Positions 42,520 through 55,177 of a stretch of DNA of 64,000 bases are shown here, piece after piece. The DNA lies in assembly GCA_025766275.1 (NCBI GenBank), contig JAFKAC010000019.1, positions 843,743 through 907,742 of the forward strand, read 5' to 3'. The notes beneath the pieces were generated by a model. The model ran no database searches. It saw nothing but the letters and a program-made list of their open reading frames with translations, and was not told the DNA's origin. Positions within the stretch are counted from its first letter, which is position 1. Each line of letters begins with the position of its first letter. The DNA comes from Lactarius indigo (taxonomy: Eukaryota > Basidiomycota > Agaricomycetes > Russulales > Russulaceae). Position numbers and translations under genes: made by a program.

Positions 42520-42620
42520 AAGGCAAGTGGTGATGTTGATGAATTGAGTGAGGAGATGCAGATAAGATAAGATTTTTGTCCAATTGCCCAGGCGTCAGTC
42601 AACGGGCTTTGGACAGGAAG
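42520..42620. promoter_or_regulatory. bidirectional promoter, ATP11 / cullin
   Basis: Only 101 bases separate the two divergent ATGs (42519 minus, 42621 plus). No TATA box is seen. Both genes must draw their core promoters from this stretch or from each other's 5' ends. Confidence 0.6.
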
Positions 42621-45557
42621 ATGACGGACATCGCAGCTCTTCTCACATTTCCTTCGACATCCAACGGGTTTACTGCATTTCTTCCACCCATCCGTGATAG
42701 ACATGCTGCATCTCCCAATCTTCAGCTCCACAAAGTCCCTCGGTTAGATGCAGACTCTGACTCTGGCTCTGCATCTCGGTCGAGGGCCGTCGTTCATCCG
42801 ATATCCCCGTCCCATGTGATGGCTACGAGGGGTCCAGCAATAGTCAGCATATCTGGCAATCTTCGTGCGTGGCAGTCATTGTCCCCCACGGTATCTTGAT
42901 CGCGAACCAACCACCACACTTCTTAGCTTCCCCTCCGACCCAACGCCAGATCGACGAGGTGCTCTCCCTTCTGCGGCATTGCGTGCATATCATTCTCTCC
43001 CGTGACACGGAAAGCGTTCTCCCGGCCACGTATGAACGCATCTTCGCCCTTTGCCGAGACGCCGTCGTCATTCACGACAAGGGGGAGTTACTGGCGAACA
43101 TCGTGAAGATCGAGCTCGACAGATCCGTGGCTCTCCTCGAGCGCTCTTTCGCAGACGATATTTCAGAGGGCGTTGGATTCGCATCGCCGTTCGCTGAAGG
43201 GTTGACATGGTTCGAGAAGCAAGTCGGACTGTTGGAGGATGTGATGGCCTATCTGGACCGAGGATATCTGGTGCAAACCAAAGAAGCCCATGGGATACGG
43301 TTCGCGGCACTATCTCTCCAAATCCGTTCGCTGACGTGTCCGTATCCGTAGGCAACAGGCGAACGACCTGTTATTATCAAAGATTTTTTACGATCGGCGT
43401 CTCAACGAGCGACTGACCCAGGTTATCAACGAATGGCTCACATGGGAGTGGCAAAACAGGTTCGTCGTCTTTTTCTTTGTCTATCACCTCCTAATAACGC
43501 CCAGTGCCGAGCACGCCGCGCGGCCACAAATCCACACACTCATCCGTCACCTTCGCACCCATGCTCAGTACAATGCCCATTTCGAATCACCATATTTACA
43601 ACGACTTAGCGAGTACTACACTGATCAGGCAAAGAGGAGGTCAGGCCCATCAAACGATCCCCTAGTGTTTCTCGACTACTGCGCTGCCAAGAGGAACGAA
43701 GAAGCTTTTCGTGCGGGAGCCATTTTACCCGACTCAAGCTGGGACGCCGTGGGAGCAACAACAGAAAGATCACTTTTACTTGACAACCTAGACTGGCTGG
43801 CGGATGGCGGTTAGCAAGTATCCCCTCTACCCCTCGGCCCTTGCTAAGAATTCCCCCCCCCCCCCTCACCTTCCCTTTAGTAATCGGGCGGCTCATCGAG
43901 AGAAACGACACCGAGAAGCTCAAGACCCTCCACGCTTTATTTGACCGTGTTGCTGGACTCTCTAAGCTCGTCGCAGCTTTCAAATCATTCGTGACCGTAG
44001 GCTACCCCCATTCATTCCCGCCAACAGTGTTGTCATCATATTTTTTGAATTATAGCTCAAAGTCTCTGAAATTGTTAGTGATGTAAATAGGGACGAGGAG
44101 ATGGTCGAGCGGCTAGTCTCATTCAAGTCCAGAGCCTCAACAACCCTCTCTTTCCACGAATCATCCCCGGATGCAGTCAAAGATTTCGAATATGCCCTCC
44201 ATGATGCCTTCGCTAGTGGCTTTAAGAAGCGCCGCAACAAACCCGCCGAGGTAATTGCACGCCACATCGACAAACTCATGCGCATGGGCCAGGGTTCCGC
44301 CAGCGAGGAGGCTTTCAACGAGCACCTCGATGCCTCGCTCGCCTTGTACCGCTTCACGGAGGACAAGGACGTCTTCCGCGCTTTCTATCACCGAGCACTC
44401 GCGAAGCGGCTCCTGCTCGGGCGGAGTGCAAGCGACGATGCTGAAAAGGCGATGTTGAAAAAACTCAAGGAGGGTGCGTATTCCAGCACCATATGACACT
44501 TTGTACAACTTTAACGAGCTCCCGGAGCTCGCAGATTACGACCCCGAGTTCGGCATGGGCGACCACATGTTCCGGGACCTTGCGCTATCGCGCGACTCGA
44601 TGGCTGAATATCACAAACGGCTCGGACCTGAGCGTGCGGCGGAGCAAAAGCTCACCACAATGGTCCTGCAACAGAGCTTCTGGCCATTCTCTAACCGCGC
44701 AGGAAACGGTGCTATCATCCCAAACTCTGTACGCCTCCACTTTGTATCTCGAATATACGTTATCACCTCACCAATTTTTTTTCCAACAGATGCAGGCGGA
44801 GCTCGACGCTTTCGCAGCATTTTACAATGAAAAGCACCAGGGCCACAAGATCGAGTGGAGTCATGCCCTCGGTACGGTCAGCTTACGGGCACGCTTCGCA
44901 GCGGGGCAGAAGGAACTCTCGGTGTCACTGTATCAGGCCATTGTGCTATTACTTTTCAACGACATGACGGAGCTTTCGTTTCTGGATGCTAAGATGCTCA
45001 CGGGAATCGGTGAGTTGTGCTGTGTACCCGCATTAAAAAAATCCGAGTGCTCATTTTCTTTCTCCATTCACTCAGAGGACGCGGAGTTGCGGCTCGTACT
45101 CCAGAGCCTGGCATGCGGAAAGAAAAGGGTGCTCAAGAAACGACCTGCTGGAAAGGACGTGAACGACGACGACGTGTTCGTGTTTAACGACGCATTTGAG
45201 GACCCTCGTGCCAAGGTCCACATCAACTCTATCCAGGTTAAGGAGACCGTATGTATATCTCTTCCTTCGTCTCTCCTCTACTCTGAACGGTCTACACTTC
45301 AGGTGGAAGAGTCTCAACGCATGCAAAGCGCGGTCGAAGGTGACCGGAAGCATTACCTCGATGCAGCGATTGTGCGTGTCATGAAGGCACGTAAGCAACT
45401 CACGTACGAGCAAATAAAAACCGAGACAATCGAAGCTGTACGGCGCCACTTTACTCCCGACGTCCTGAGCATCAAACAACGGATCGACGGGCTGGTGGAG
45501 CAGGAATATCTTCGACGGGACGACGATGACCGGAATATGTTCTTCTACGTCGCATGA
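42621..45557 (+). CDS. cullin (CUL4-like), scaffold of a RING ubiquitin ligase
   Basis: Starts MTDIAALLTFPSTSNGF. An early intron near 42831-42874 is likely but its ends are uncertain. Then cullin repeats (RQIDEVLSLLRHCV..., YERIFALCRDAV, WLADGVIGRLIERND), the cullin-homology core (EAFNEHLDASLALYRFTED, AFYHRALAKRLLLGRSAS, YDPEFGMGDHMF, SFWPFSNRAG, KELSVSLYQAIVLLLF, LQSLACGKKRVLKK, VHINSIQVKET) and the C-terminal neddylation domain (AIVRVMKARKQL, KQRIDGLVEQEYLRRD, FFYVA). The Lys in VMKAR is the expected Nedd8 site. Several introns are short; one (about 43808-43880) contains a C11-type run. About 830-850 residues, normal for CUL4. Binds Rbx1 and a DDB1-type adaptor in the nucleus and cytoplasm by family. 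Confidence 0.92.
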
Positions 45558-47620
45558 GGCAGATGACTTGTATATCATAACCAATGGACTGTGAGCAGAC
45601 TGCTTGGAAGTCGGCACGGATCTTGCATGCATTATCACAGAGCTGGGCTACCCCCAAGATAGTTAGGTTTGACGGCGACTGAGTATTTTTGATTTGGCAA
45701 GTGGAGACGGGTGTGTTAATTGGTGCGTGTCTTGACACTAGTGTGACCGATGCCACATAGCAAGCTTGACTCCGACCTCTCCTCGTGACATTCCTTTGTA
45801 CCGGGCGTATGCTGGGCGTATGATAAGAAACTTACAGGCTGATCTTCTTTTGAACGCCACCGACGTGAAATGTTCACAGGTCAGGGTTGAATACGGCTTC
45901 ATTTGACCGAAGGTCGGCCCTCCATTCACTCTGGACATCCCATGATGACACCGATACCCATCCTCAGCCAATATGAGCTGGCTTCTCTCGACCCGTCCAT
46001 GACTCTCATGCTTCCCTACACCACGCTTCCCCTCGTGAAACATTTTTCGCGTCCCCCACAGCTCGTATATGCTCGGGTACGGTGGCACGCCTTGGGAAAA
46101 AATACGTAGAATTCAATGAATTGGGAACTCTGCCGACCGCCGGTTGAACGCAAGGTACTACTATACTTTCAACGAACCCAACACAACTCCGGCGCGCCGT
46201 CCCAAGTACATCAAACCCGGTATCTGGCCTCCAACCGGGTCCTGCGGGCCCCTCCGAGCCCTACACCACCTACTCACCACCTCCTACGTGTGTGACCGAG
46301 CCCGAGAGATGCCCCCGAGGTAAAGCCTGGCGAGAGACACCACAGCAGTCGGTCGCCACGATTCAATACGCCGTCGCCCGGATATAGTTTACCGTCGTCT
46401 TCTGCAATACCATGGTATCAGAACTTCCTCACGGCCGCCGCCACCCATCACACTCGCTATCACTTCGCCAGTCACTGCACGTGCGTAGGGCCACAGCTAT
46501 CATATGGCTGTTGTGATTTCCCGCTTCTGTGTTAGGACAAGGATTGACGTCCTTAGCCCCCGCGTTTCGTATTGTTGCGTGCTTCTGTACGTCTCTCGCC
46601 CTCTAGCGAATCTTTTGAAACTGTTTCACTGTTGGGTGATAAGGGGTGTTCCGGCATTATGGCCCACGGACTATGCGTGGATTACCGCCGACCGAAGAGA
46701 AAATGCGGGGTACTAGTCTATCGCATGTTGCTGAGAAACACCATAGGCAAGGATGACACGTGTATGATATGCTACGTAGCTCGCTAGCAACGGTAGCTGC
46801 GTGGCAATCTCTCAGGGTAGAGAGAGAAGAGAAATACCCATAACATCCCCCCTGGCAAGAGCAGCGGAAGACGGCGAAGATCCGTTATTCAGAAGGAGAG
46901 AAGTAAATCTGGCTAAGCGACCTGTTACGCGAACCAGCACAAAAATGAAACGGCAAGTCACGTGTTGTCCCTGCTTTATTCGAGGTTCGAGGCTACAACG
47001 GATGCTATAGAGGACCCGAGACGGCAAACAGAGTCAGTGATGACTATACAATACGTGGATCCATATCAGAAGGCCACTGAGCGGGGCGAAGGAGTACGCA
47101 ACACTTCACGGAGAGTTTTGCCCTACCCCATTCAAGATCTGCGGGCGTGTGACACCGAGATGGCGCCGCCTCATGGACACGAGAGCCCGCCCTTACTTCT
47201 TTCGTTCCGAAATGACAGAAGGACGCTGATGTACACGATCAGCAACATACTAGGGTCCTGGGGACGAGCCCTGTAACCCTGTTTGATCGAGAATTTACTG
47301 AGGGGTTGAGAGAGCGGATCGAGCCATATGCGTGAGCGGCGAGCGCAGAAGAGGGTCCGAAGCGACACACGAGTGTATAGCACCGCCGCGATAGCGGAAG
47401 TATGCCCTTCTTCGGAACAAGGACACCAGGGCGTTGAACAGCCGCTGAAATGGAGTGCAGCATTGGAGAGGTTCGCTTACGAAAGGGTTAACATCATCGG
47501 AGTTTCGGCATGAGATACGAAGTTCAAAATGCGAATGCTTGTGGACGGCCCCCTAAGCGAGCGATATCGTCGGAGTGGTGGCCACCATTGATGACGAAAA
47601 AAAAAGAGTCCCAAGTCGAA
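45558..47620. other. intergenic, no gene recognised
   Basis: About 2 kb of short frames on both strands without motif content. I see no repeat of other parts of the window and no RNA gene. Confidence 0.45.
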
Positions 47621-48480
47621 AGACATCATGATGCAGAGTTGGGTGGTAGGTAAACCATTAGACCCTGCAGACGATCTCTTCGCCGATGCCGGCGCCACAC
47701 AAATAGGTTGGTGGGTGGTGGAAGCGCCGTTGTTCTTTTTTTGGACAACAATGTGGGTTCTTAAAGGCCCGAAGAAAGTCCGTCTCAAACTCGATCAGAC
47801 GAGAGATGATTGGGAGGTACTACAGCGGACCTACCAAAGGCAAGTCACTGAAAATAAGCGGCGGTGGCGGGCATGCGTTGCCAGCAACAAGTTGTATGTG
47901 ATGAGGAGTGTTCGTTGATTTTTTTTTTCTCTCATGGCCTGCCATAAGTGACTTGATAAGTGACGTTGATTGTACTGTAGGTAAACGTGTGCGAGGTCGG
48001 AGTAGTAAAAAGCGAGTGTGATTTCGAGCTGGGCATCTGGTGCCGGGTGTGATACTTTCGGGGCTAATTCGCTCCACTGTGACTCCACCCTGCATACAAT
48101 CGTTCAAAGATATGGGGTGAGGTTGGTAAATTGGTAAACTTAAGTTGGTTCATTCCAGATTGTTGATCAGCAACGAAAGAAGTGCGCCTTCGTCGTCTTC
48201 AAGAGTCAGTCGTCTGGAGAAGTCGAAAGAATAGATACCTTCGATCAAGCGGCTGTGCCTGTTCCGGCGTGATGCGTAGCCACACCGTATTCTATCTCCA
48301 CCTTTTCGACGCGAGCATCGCGCCGCTCCACGAGTCCAGTGCCAGGAATTCCGCCTTTTCTGTCGTTGCCACCTTGGCCCTGCACAGCAAAATAGCGATA
48401 GCCAATCATCGATTATTTCGCATTCCGGTGCAGTGGAGCCTTCGGTTAAGTGTTCGATTCAGTGGCCCCTGCCTGAGCTG
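47621..48480 (-). other. possible remnant of a minus-strand gene, unidentified
   Basis: Minus-strand frames show patches with protein-like composition: WLRITPEQAQPLDRRYLFFR near 48250, then after a one-base shift EDDEGALLSLLINNLE near 48170, and LEITLAFYYSDLAHVYLQYN near 48000. They do not join by plausible introns that I could find, and one needs a frameshift. On the plus strand a 96-residue frame (47628-47918, TRDDWEVLQRTYQRQVTENK) overlaps. It could be a decayed gene or a small real gene with mis-read splicing. No family recognised. Confidence 0.25.
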
Positions 48481-49434
48481 ATACTGCATCATTCAACGCC
48501 GTGTGGACAGGGCAAATAAAATAAATAAAAGAGAGCCACTTACATTTCTCACTGAGGACCCTAGAACAAGTCTGTGAGCTTTGAGAAAATAAAAAAAGTC
48601 CAAAAAATTGGTACAGTACCGTGGCCAGTGCCACTCGAAAAAAAGGCACATTAGACATATCTACCGTACAATTGAACCTGCCGGCGCGATCTCATCCCCC
48701 TTCCCACCCGACTACCTGGGTGCGACGGATCGCGTCGTAGGTTGTTGCGAATGTCCCATCGAGATCTATTCGGGGACTGTATTGGGTGTGCTTTGGTCAT
48801 GGGCGATCGTCGGCGAGGAAAGCGACGGGCCATAACTGCTCTCTTTGCTCCCCGCTCCCTTGGAAACTCGCGATCAAACAACAAACAATAGTCCTCGACC
48901 CATCTTAGACAGGATCAACAGAATTACCCAACATCATTCCCACGGTTCTGGCCATCAGGGTTCCGGGTCCTTGGCTCACCTGACGCGGCACCGTGAGGTA
49001 ACGAGAAGTGATCTCGGGAGCTCGGGGCTCATTACAACACTGTAAGGTCATACCACATGCGTGAATGAGGGCATTGTAGCATGCCGGACTCTTTCGCATT
49101 AGGAATTTTCGGTAAGTGCCACACCCTGCCGCAACGTGATGGTACGGGCTGTTTCACGAGGCCTAGCACAAAGCAATGACGAGCCAGCGAACCACGACGA
49201 AGCCCGCAACGGCCCATTTTCAGTAATCGCTATGAGCTCACGAGCTGTCGGGTAGAACCCGCTTCGTGACTTGGGTTCCTGCTTTCCCGTCAGCAATGGA
49301 CCTGGGTGCCTCTCCCCGATCGCGGGAGACTGTGGCCTCTGTTAGGAGAATGATCAAATAATATTCTATAGGTCCCTTCTTGGTACAGCATTGCCTACAA
49401 ATGATAAATGGGCAATAGTACAAAAAACGCAAAA
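48481..49434. other. intergenic, no gene recognised
   Basis: About 950 bp lying beyond the 3' end of the minus-strand dehydrogenase gene. Short frames only; nothing supported. Confidence 0.4.
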
Positions 49435-50524
49435 TCACGTCGGGGTGTAGTTGTATTTCTTGCTCGCTTTGCGCTCCACGTACGATGGCCAGACCCACCA
49501 CAAAAACTGGGCATACCGGTAGATAACGGGGAAGAAAACGGTCTTTTCGTACGCGTCGACTGCACGTATGCATCGCTCTGCAACCGCTTCACGCTTCAGA
49601 CCAGTTCGGTTTGGGTCTGCTTCACGTGTCGGTCCACCATCCACAGCTGAAGCCCGGAAGTTTCCCTCGATAGTGGATGGGAGGACGCATGAGAAATTAA
49701 TCGCAGGATTTTCGATGGAGAGCGCCTGGTACAGAATATAGGAGGCCGCCTTGCTGGAACCGTAAATCGCTCGGGTCGGTGCAGGTATTGCGGCACCAAG
49801 CGACGACACCAGGAGAACAGAAGGCGAGGCGCTTGTACTCTTCATGAGAGGAATCTGAAAAAAGCTCTGAATTCGAGGCTACGTGCACAAACATAGTCCA
49901 AAAACAGACCATCGTCACCACAGAGAGTAGAGGGCCAATATAGTTTCCATTGATTGCAGCCATGGCCACGTCCGCGACACGCTGCACGCCATCCACGCTG
50001 GGTTGGGATGCAGCAGAAACACCACTCACACCAGCTATCTCCAAGACGGGACGTAAAGCGGAGACGCCTGCTGAGACGACAAGCGTATCAAGACCGTGCC
50101 ACTCTGGGAAGAAAAGTGTGAGAAAATATTATCGCCGGCCGTAGACGAGACGACGGGACTCACTTTCTTCAATTTTATTCCTCACTATAATCAAGGCCTC
50201 CGCGTCTGTGAAGTCTGCGCAGACGCTGAACACCGCATCCGGAACGCGTGCAACGACCTCGCATTCGGACCGCACCTGTTCCAGCTCGGCGCTCCGACGG
50301 GCCACCACGCAGACTTTGGCACCCCGTTCCACATATTTCAGGGCAAGTACGCGACCGACACCGCTGGAAGCTCCGAGAATCAGGACTCGCTCCCCACTGG
50401 GAGGCACGAGCTCAGGGCGACGCGATCTCGGTTCGGTAAGACTTTTGTAGACGACCCATGCCGGGATCAGACAGCATAGGGCGAGAGTAGTGGTGCTGCC
50501 GGTGACACCGATGATGTAAGTCAT
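49435..50524 (-). CDS. membrane-anchored short-chain dehydrogenase/reductase
   Basis: Exons 50524-50164, 50103-49922 and 49854-49435 join in frame (320 residues). The start is the ATG opening MTYIIGVTGSTTTLALCC; the frame is open further upstream but without an ATG. Residues 1-30 form one membrane helix. The SDR fold follows: RVLILGASSGVGR (cofactor loop), VVARRSAELEQV (Arg suggests NADP), LDTLVVSAGVS (NAG-like), VLLVSSLGA (Ser), and YGSSKAASY (catalytic Tyr-x-x-x-Lys). A hydrophobic/aromatic C-terminus (FFPVIYRYAQFLWWVWPSYV) may be a second membrane contact. Related to ER sphinganine or steroid-type reductases; the exact substrate cannot be read. Divergent from the homoserine acetyltransferase gene, 273 bp away. 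Confidence 0.87.
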
Positions 50525-50797
50525 GTCAACGTAGGGGTGAAGTAACCAGCAGTAACTCGTATGCGCGAGAGTTGCCGTGACTGAGACGGCCCAACCTGAG
50601 AAGAATGTCGTTGCCACTGAAAGTCCGAGACTACACTACAGTACAACACACGGAATAAGTTAACCACATGTGACTCGGACCGCGCGACGCGTGACCACCT
50701 GTAACATTCGAATGGAAGTTAAGTGCCAATTAATTAATTAATTGCGTCACCGAACAATAAGTCCCTGTCACAGAGCATTGGACGGAATCAGCACAAG

Positions 50798-52170
50798 ATG
50801 ACTTCACTGATAATGCAATCTTTGTACAGTGTCGACTCATTTCAGCTAGACTGCGGTGTAGTTCTCCGAGATGTGCCTATCGCATACAAGACCTGGGGAA
50901 CACTTAATGAAACTGCTGACAATGTTATGGTCATTTGTCACGCCTTCACTGGTAGTGCGGACGTTGAAGACTGGTAAACTACACCTCTGATTGATTGTTA
51001 TTCTTGACAAATAACAAATTCAAGGTGGGGCCCACTCATGGGTCAAGGAAAGGCGTTTGATCCAAGTCGGTTTTTCGTCGTGTGCATCAATGTGATGGGT
51101 TCTCCGTACGGCACCGCATCTCCTGTCACGACAAACCCTAGTACAGGAAAACCGTATGGGCCAGTTTTTCCGGCGACGACGATCCGAGACGATGTCCGGT
51201 GAGCCGTTGATCGATGTCCTGCAAAGTTGCTGTCGTGACATTCTTCGACAGATTGCACAAGCATGTTCTCGACCACCTTGGGGTGTCATCTGTTGCAGTT
51301 GTAATCGGTGGCTCTATGGGCGGCATGGCAGTGCTGGAGTGGCCCTTATGCACGAAAAAGGGGTATATCCGACACATAATTCCAATTGCCACATCTGCGC
51401 GTCACTCTGCGTGGTGCATCAGCTGGGGAGAGGCCCAGCGACAAAGCATCTACAGTGACCCCGAATACGCGGATGGTTACTATACCACACAACCTGCTTC
51501 GGGACTCGCTGCAGCACGCATGACTGCGCTGCTCACGTATCGCTCGCGCGACTCTTTCGAGAGCCGGTTCGGACGCAAGCCCCAACATGCTGCCAAGGAT
51601 GCGGCGGCCGAAGTTGACACGCCGCCCCGCTCCCCGGGCACTGCTCCGGAGGACGCCCTGGCCGTTCACAACGAAGGCCTCCGAAACCCGCGCGCTGCGT
51701 TACGAACATCTGCATCTCCAGTCCCGCTGTTCTCGGCGCAGTCCTACCTACGCTATCAGGGAAGCAAGTTCGTCGCGCGGTTCGATGCCAACTGCTATAT
51801 ACATATCACACGCAAGCTCGACACGCACGACGTTACGCGAGGGCGCGGGTCGCTGGAGGAAGTGCTCGTGCAACTTCCTGCGCGTGCTCTTGTCATCGGC
51901 ATTGAGACAGACGGGCTATTCATGCTCTCGGAACAGCGCGAGATCGCGGCCGGGGTTCCAAACGCCGAGCTGATTGTGATCCAGTCGCAGGACGGGCACG
52001 ATGGCTTTCTCCTCGAATTCGAACAGATCAACACGCATATCTTGCGCTTCCTGAAGAGGGAATTTCCGGGATATTATCGGGATGGATCGGGAGACACACC
52101 AACGGATAGTTTCCAAATACAAAAAACAAGCGTGTTTGGTGAGGCAGAAGTGGACTTGACGTGCTGGTAG
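50798..52170 (+). CDS. MET2: homoserine O-acetyltransferase-type alpha/beta hydrolase
   Basis: Exons 50798-50973, 51025-51198 and 51252-52170 give 422 residues. Markers: DVPIAYKTWGTLN, VICHAFTGSADVEDWWGPLMG, VVCINVMGSPYGTASP, the nucleophile elbow GGSMGGMAVLEW, FVARFDANCYIHITRKLDTHD, IETDGLFMLSEQREIA (Asp) and SQDGHDGFLLEF (His): a full Ser-Asp-His triad of the MetX family. It transfers acetyl from acetyl-CoA to homoserine for methionine synthesis; some fungal relatives act on serine instead, and sequence reading alone does not exclude that. It faces the zinc-cluster regulator tail to tail, 300 bp apart. Confidence 0.9.
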
Positions 52171-52470
52171 ACAAGAAGAATATTTTCTCAATAGATATGG
52201 TATTTTTAGCGTAGCGCGGCGGCTCTTGACAAATGTATACAGTTGACTCTGTCCGACTCGGCTGGGCGCAAGAAGAATACTGAAAGGCCCTTCGCGGGCG
52301 CAAACAAAGGAGACGATAAAGTGGATGGCGTGGGAAATCGAGTCGTAAATAGATAAACCTACAAAAAACAAACTGAAAATACATGGTGTGATCCTAGAAT
52401 ACTTTCCGTGCTCATTGGGCTACGGTGGTAAATAATGGAGGTATCAATCGCGATTATACATGTATTAAAC
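52171..52470. other. shared 3' region of two convergent genes
   Basis: Three hundred bases between convergent stops. Probable cleavage/poly(A) signals for both genes lie here (aataaa-like strings are weak); nothing else is seen. Confidence 0.4.
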
Positions 52471-55177
52471 TCACTGTCCCATCTGTGCGACGCGTTTTCC
52501 ATCGTCCATTTCGTCGAAAAATTGGCCGAGCTCACCCTTTTCGAACCCGATTGGGGAGTTCCACATGCTATCCTGACTCGTATTCGGAACCTTGAATGCG
52601 GGAAGTCCAGAAGCTTGTTCGAAATTTAGGACAGGGGCTGACTGGGGACTCGGTCCAGTACCGTTCCCTTGGAGCTCCGACTGGGAATGAATATGTTGCT
52701 TGGCGTGCTGTGTAGGCGACATGATGAAAGAGGACAGATCTGCTTTTGGAGTCGCAGGCGCAGAGAAGCTGGTGCTCGACCTGGTGCTTGACATAAGCCC
52801 CGTCGGACCCTGAAGACGAGCCCGCTTGCGAGAGGGGTTCTGAACGGAACTGCGGCCAGGCGCCCAGAGGACCTGTGGAGACTGGGACAGGTCCAGGACA
52901 GGGGGCGGCAGCACCTCTTCAGGAGAAACAGACGCTTCCGGTTGCCACGGCTGCGGCGATGTTACCGGTGTATAAGGTTGCTGCGCTAGGAAGACCACTG
53001 CACGCGCCCGGGCCAAGGCATTTGCTGTGCGCAATGTCTGTGCCCTTTCATCATCTTGCACCGGCGGCTCCGCGTACGCGGGCTCCAGGGCTCGGAGGAC
53101 GTTCAGAGCCTTATCAGCAAACGGACGTCCCACAAAGCGGGTCAGATCATTGGCAGCATGGGACACGCTGGTCCGGAGATGCTGGAAATCCAGCCGGGTA
53201 GGATTGTCCGCGATAAGAAGCGTGAGAAAAACGGCGGCGGCGCATACATGCTGTGGGAGTGACGATAGGTGGGCAACGACATTGGCCGCGTGTGGGCCGA
53301 GTGACGTGGGGTGTAGTTGGGTTCCTGTGGCCAGCAGAGCGTTAGCGGCGTCAATGGCCATAGCCATGCTCGTCGCCATCTCGGGTGTTTCGCCGCACAA
53401 ACTCCCAGAGCCACCAGCATGTGCACGATGTAGTGCAAAGCGTGCGTGCAGGAACGCTAGTCGTAACGCAGCACCCTGGACCCCGGCGCGCCTCGTAGCT
53501 GCTAGAGGCGCCGTGATACTCTGTGCGAGAGTGACATCATCCATCACGATGTCAGCGGGTAGAGATTCATGCCACTCCTGTAAGAGCCGATCGTGATCGA
53601 GGATTGTTCCATAGGGAACGGGGCGTAGAGAGGTCGCATCCATGATTTCACCCATGAGGTATGCTAGCCTGAAAAGAAGTATGTGCACCGTAGACACTGG
53701 CGAGGATTTGTCATCCACAGTATTATATGCCACTGGCAGCTGGGTGTCGAAGTGGCGTGAAGAAATGGCGTACGGGCGGCCAAACATGAATGCGTGCCAT
53801 CTATTCGGCATGTCAATTGAAGGAATGTGGCGTGACGAGAAATGAGCCCACCGATCAAGGAACACGATATTCCACCATGCCATTCGGCGGCGTTCTGCCG
53901 TATTCGTCGGAAGACTCCAAGCGCCAGGGTCTCTGTGTAGGCCAAAAGCGGTTCCCACGGCTACAAGCTCAGCGCGCAGTAGCCAGAGTTCTTCCGAGTC
54001 CACGGTCACGAGCGTGAGATAGTAGGCTCGAGCGACGAGTAACTCGATGCGATCAAGGTCCCTCCCTGGTGTTGATGGCCCATGTCGTTCCATCAACACG
54101 AGGGCAATATTATAACAGCGAGTGCCGAGTTCAGGGCGTACTGGTGGTTGGCCTGGGGATATGCTATGGCCATCAGGTAGATGAAATACAGCTGTCGCAA
54201 GTAACACGCAGGCGGTAGCAAGCGTGATGCGGCAGGGCCAAATACCAGACTTGTAGTTGGACCAGCGCCTCATAAAAGCCACTGCATCAACTGGGCGGTA
54301 CAACCAAGTGCAGTATTCAAAGTAATGGTCGAGGAGGGCGTCGATGACGGCGAGTGGAGGCATCAGCCGTACGAGATCATGGTCCTGCTCGTAACTAGCT
54401 AAGAGCGCTTTGGGGCTTCTGTGGCCGGCTGACGATGATTCATCTTGCTGATCTGGGAGAGGCTTATCGCCGGGCGTTGAGCGAGTGAGTCAAAGAGCTC
54501 GTCGCCGGCCACGAGATCAAACGTACCCGCATACCCAGATACGATATCCAGCCCGTCGGCCCTACGCCAGGGTTTAATTGTGTCGGCCACGAAGACAAAG
54601 GGGTGCTCAGGTGAGATAAGAGGCCCCGCTGCGGTTGAGCGCGCGAGTCCCCCGACGGCGCATCAGATGAGGGTCGAGGTGTGCGCTGCATCGTGGTCAA
54701 GTGGGACTCGAGGAGTGAGAGAGATTGGCGGATTTTCCTGAACTCTGATGTGGCATTGACGGTACTCGTTGAAGGAGGGTCGGCGCTGGTGATATCAAAG
54801 AGCGCTGGTTGTTACGCCACAGGGTAGGTAGATGGGTACAAAGGACATACGATGCCACAGGAGATCCTCGTGGACTAGTGGATGGGTCCTTATCGTCGGC
54901 AGAATAACAGAGCGATGCATGCCCTATAATCGGGTCAATCAGAAAAAGCAGCGAGGGGGCGGTGAGCACTCGCCTCGAAGCACACAGGAGGAGCATGGCC
55001 TGTTGCTGCACTCGGACTATCAGTGAAAGGACGGGAAATGGAACCAGTGGCCGGGCCGCACCGATCGCATTTGAGCTTGCTATTTCGACATGGCTCACAG
55101 TTGAGGATTTTGCGGGAGCGCTTAGTCAAGGGAGCCTGGTCTTGAGGCGCAATGGAGGTCTCGCCTGACTCGAGCAT
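52471..55177 (-). CDS. Zn2Cys6 fungal transcription factor
   Basis: Starts MLESGETSIAPQDQAPL. The zinc cluster reads CEPCRNSKLKCDR, then after an intron of about 70 nt PCSSCVLRGEC: six Cys with the family spacing and a basic loop between Cys2 and Cys3. The DNA-binding domain is at residues about 27-50. A helix with Leu heptads follows (FRKIRQSLSLLESHL). The middle is the fungal-specific regulatory domain (LLDHYFEYCTWLYRPVDAVAF, ATACVLLATAVFHL, RAYYLTLVTVDSEELWLLRAELVAVGTAFGLHRDP, RRRMAWWNIVFLDRW). The C-terminus is Ser/Pro/Gln-rich with RKRARL, a nuclear-type basic run. Introns are read near 55064-54996 and in the linker. It regulates unknown targets; no link to MET2 is shown. Confidence 0.88.

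Noticed and set aside
52875..53596. Plus-strand frames inside the zinc-cluster regulator
   Set aside because: Antisense shadows of a long conserved minus-strand exon.
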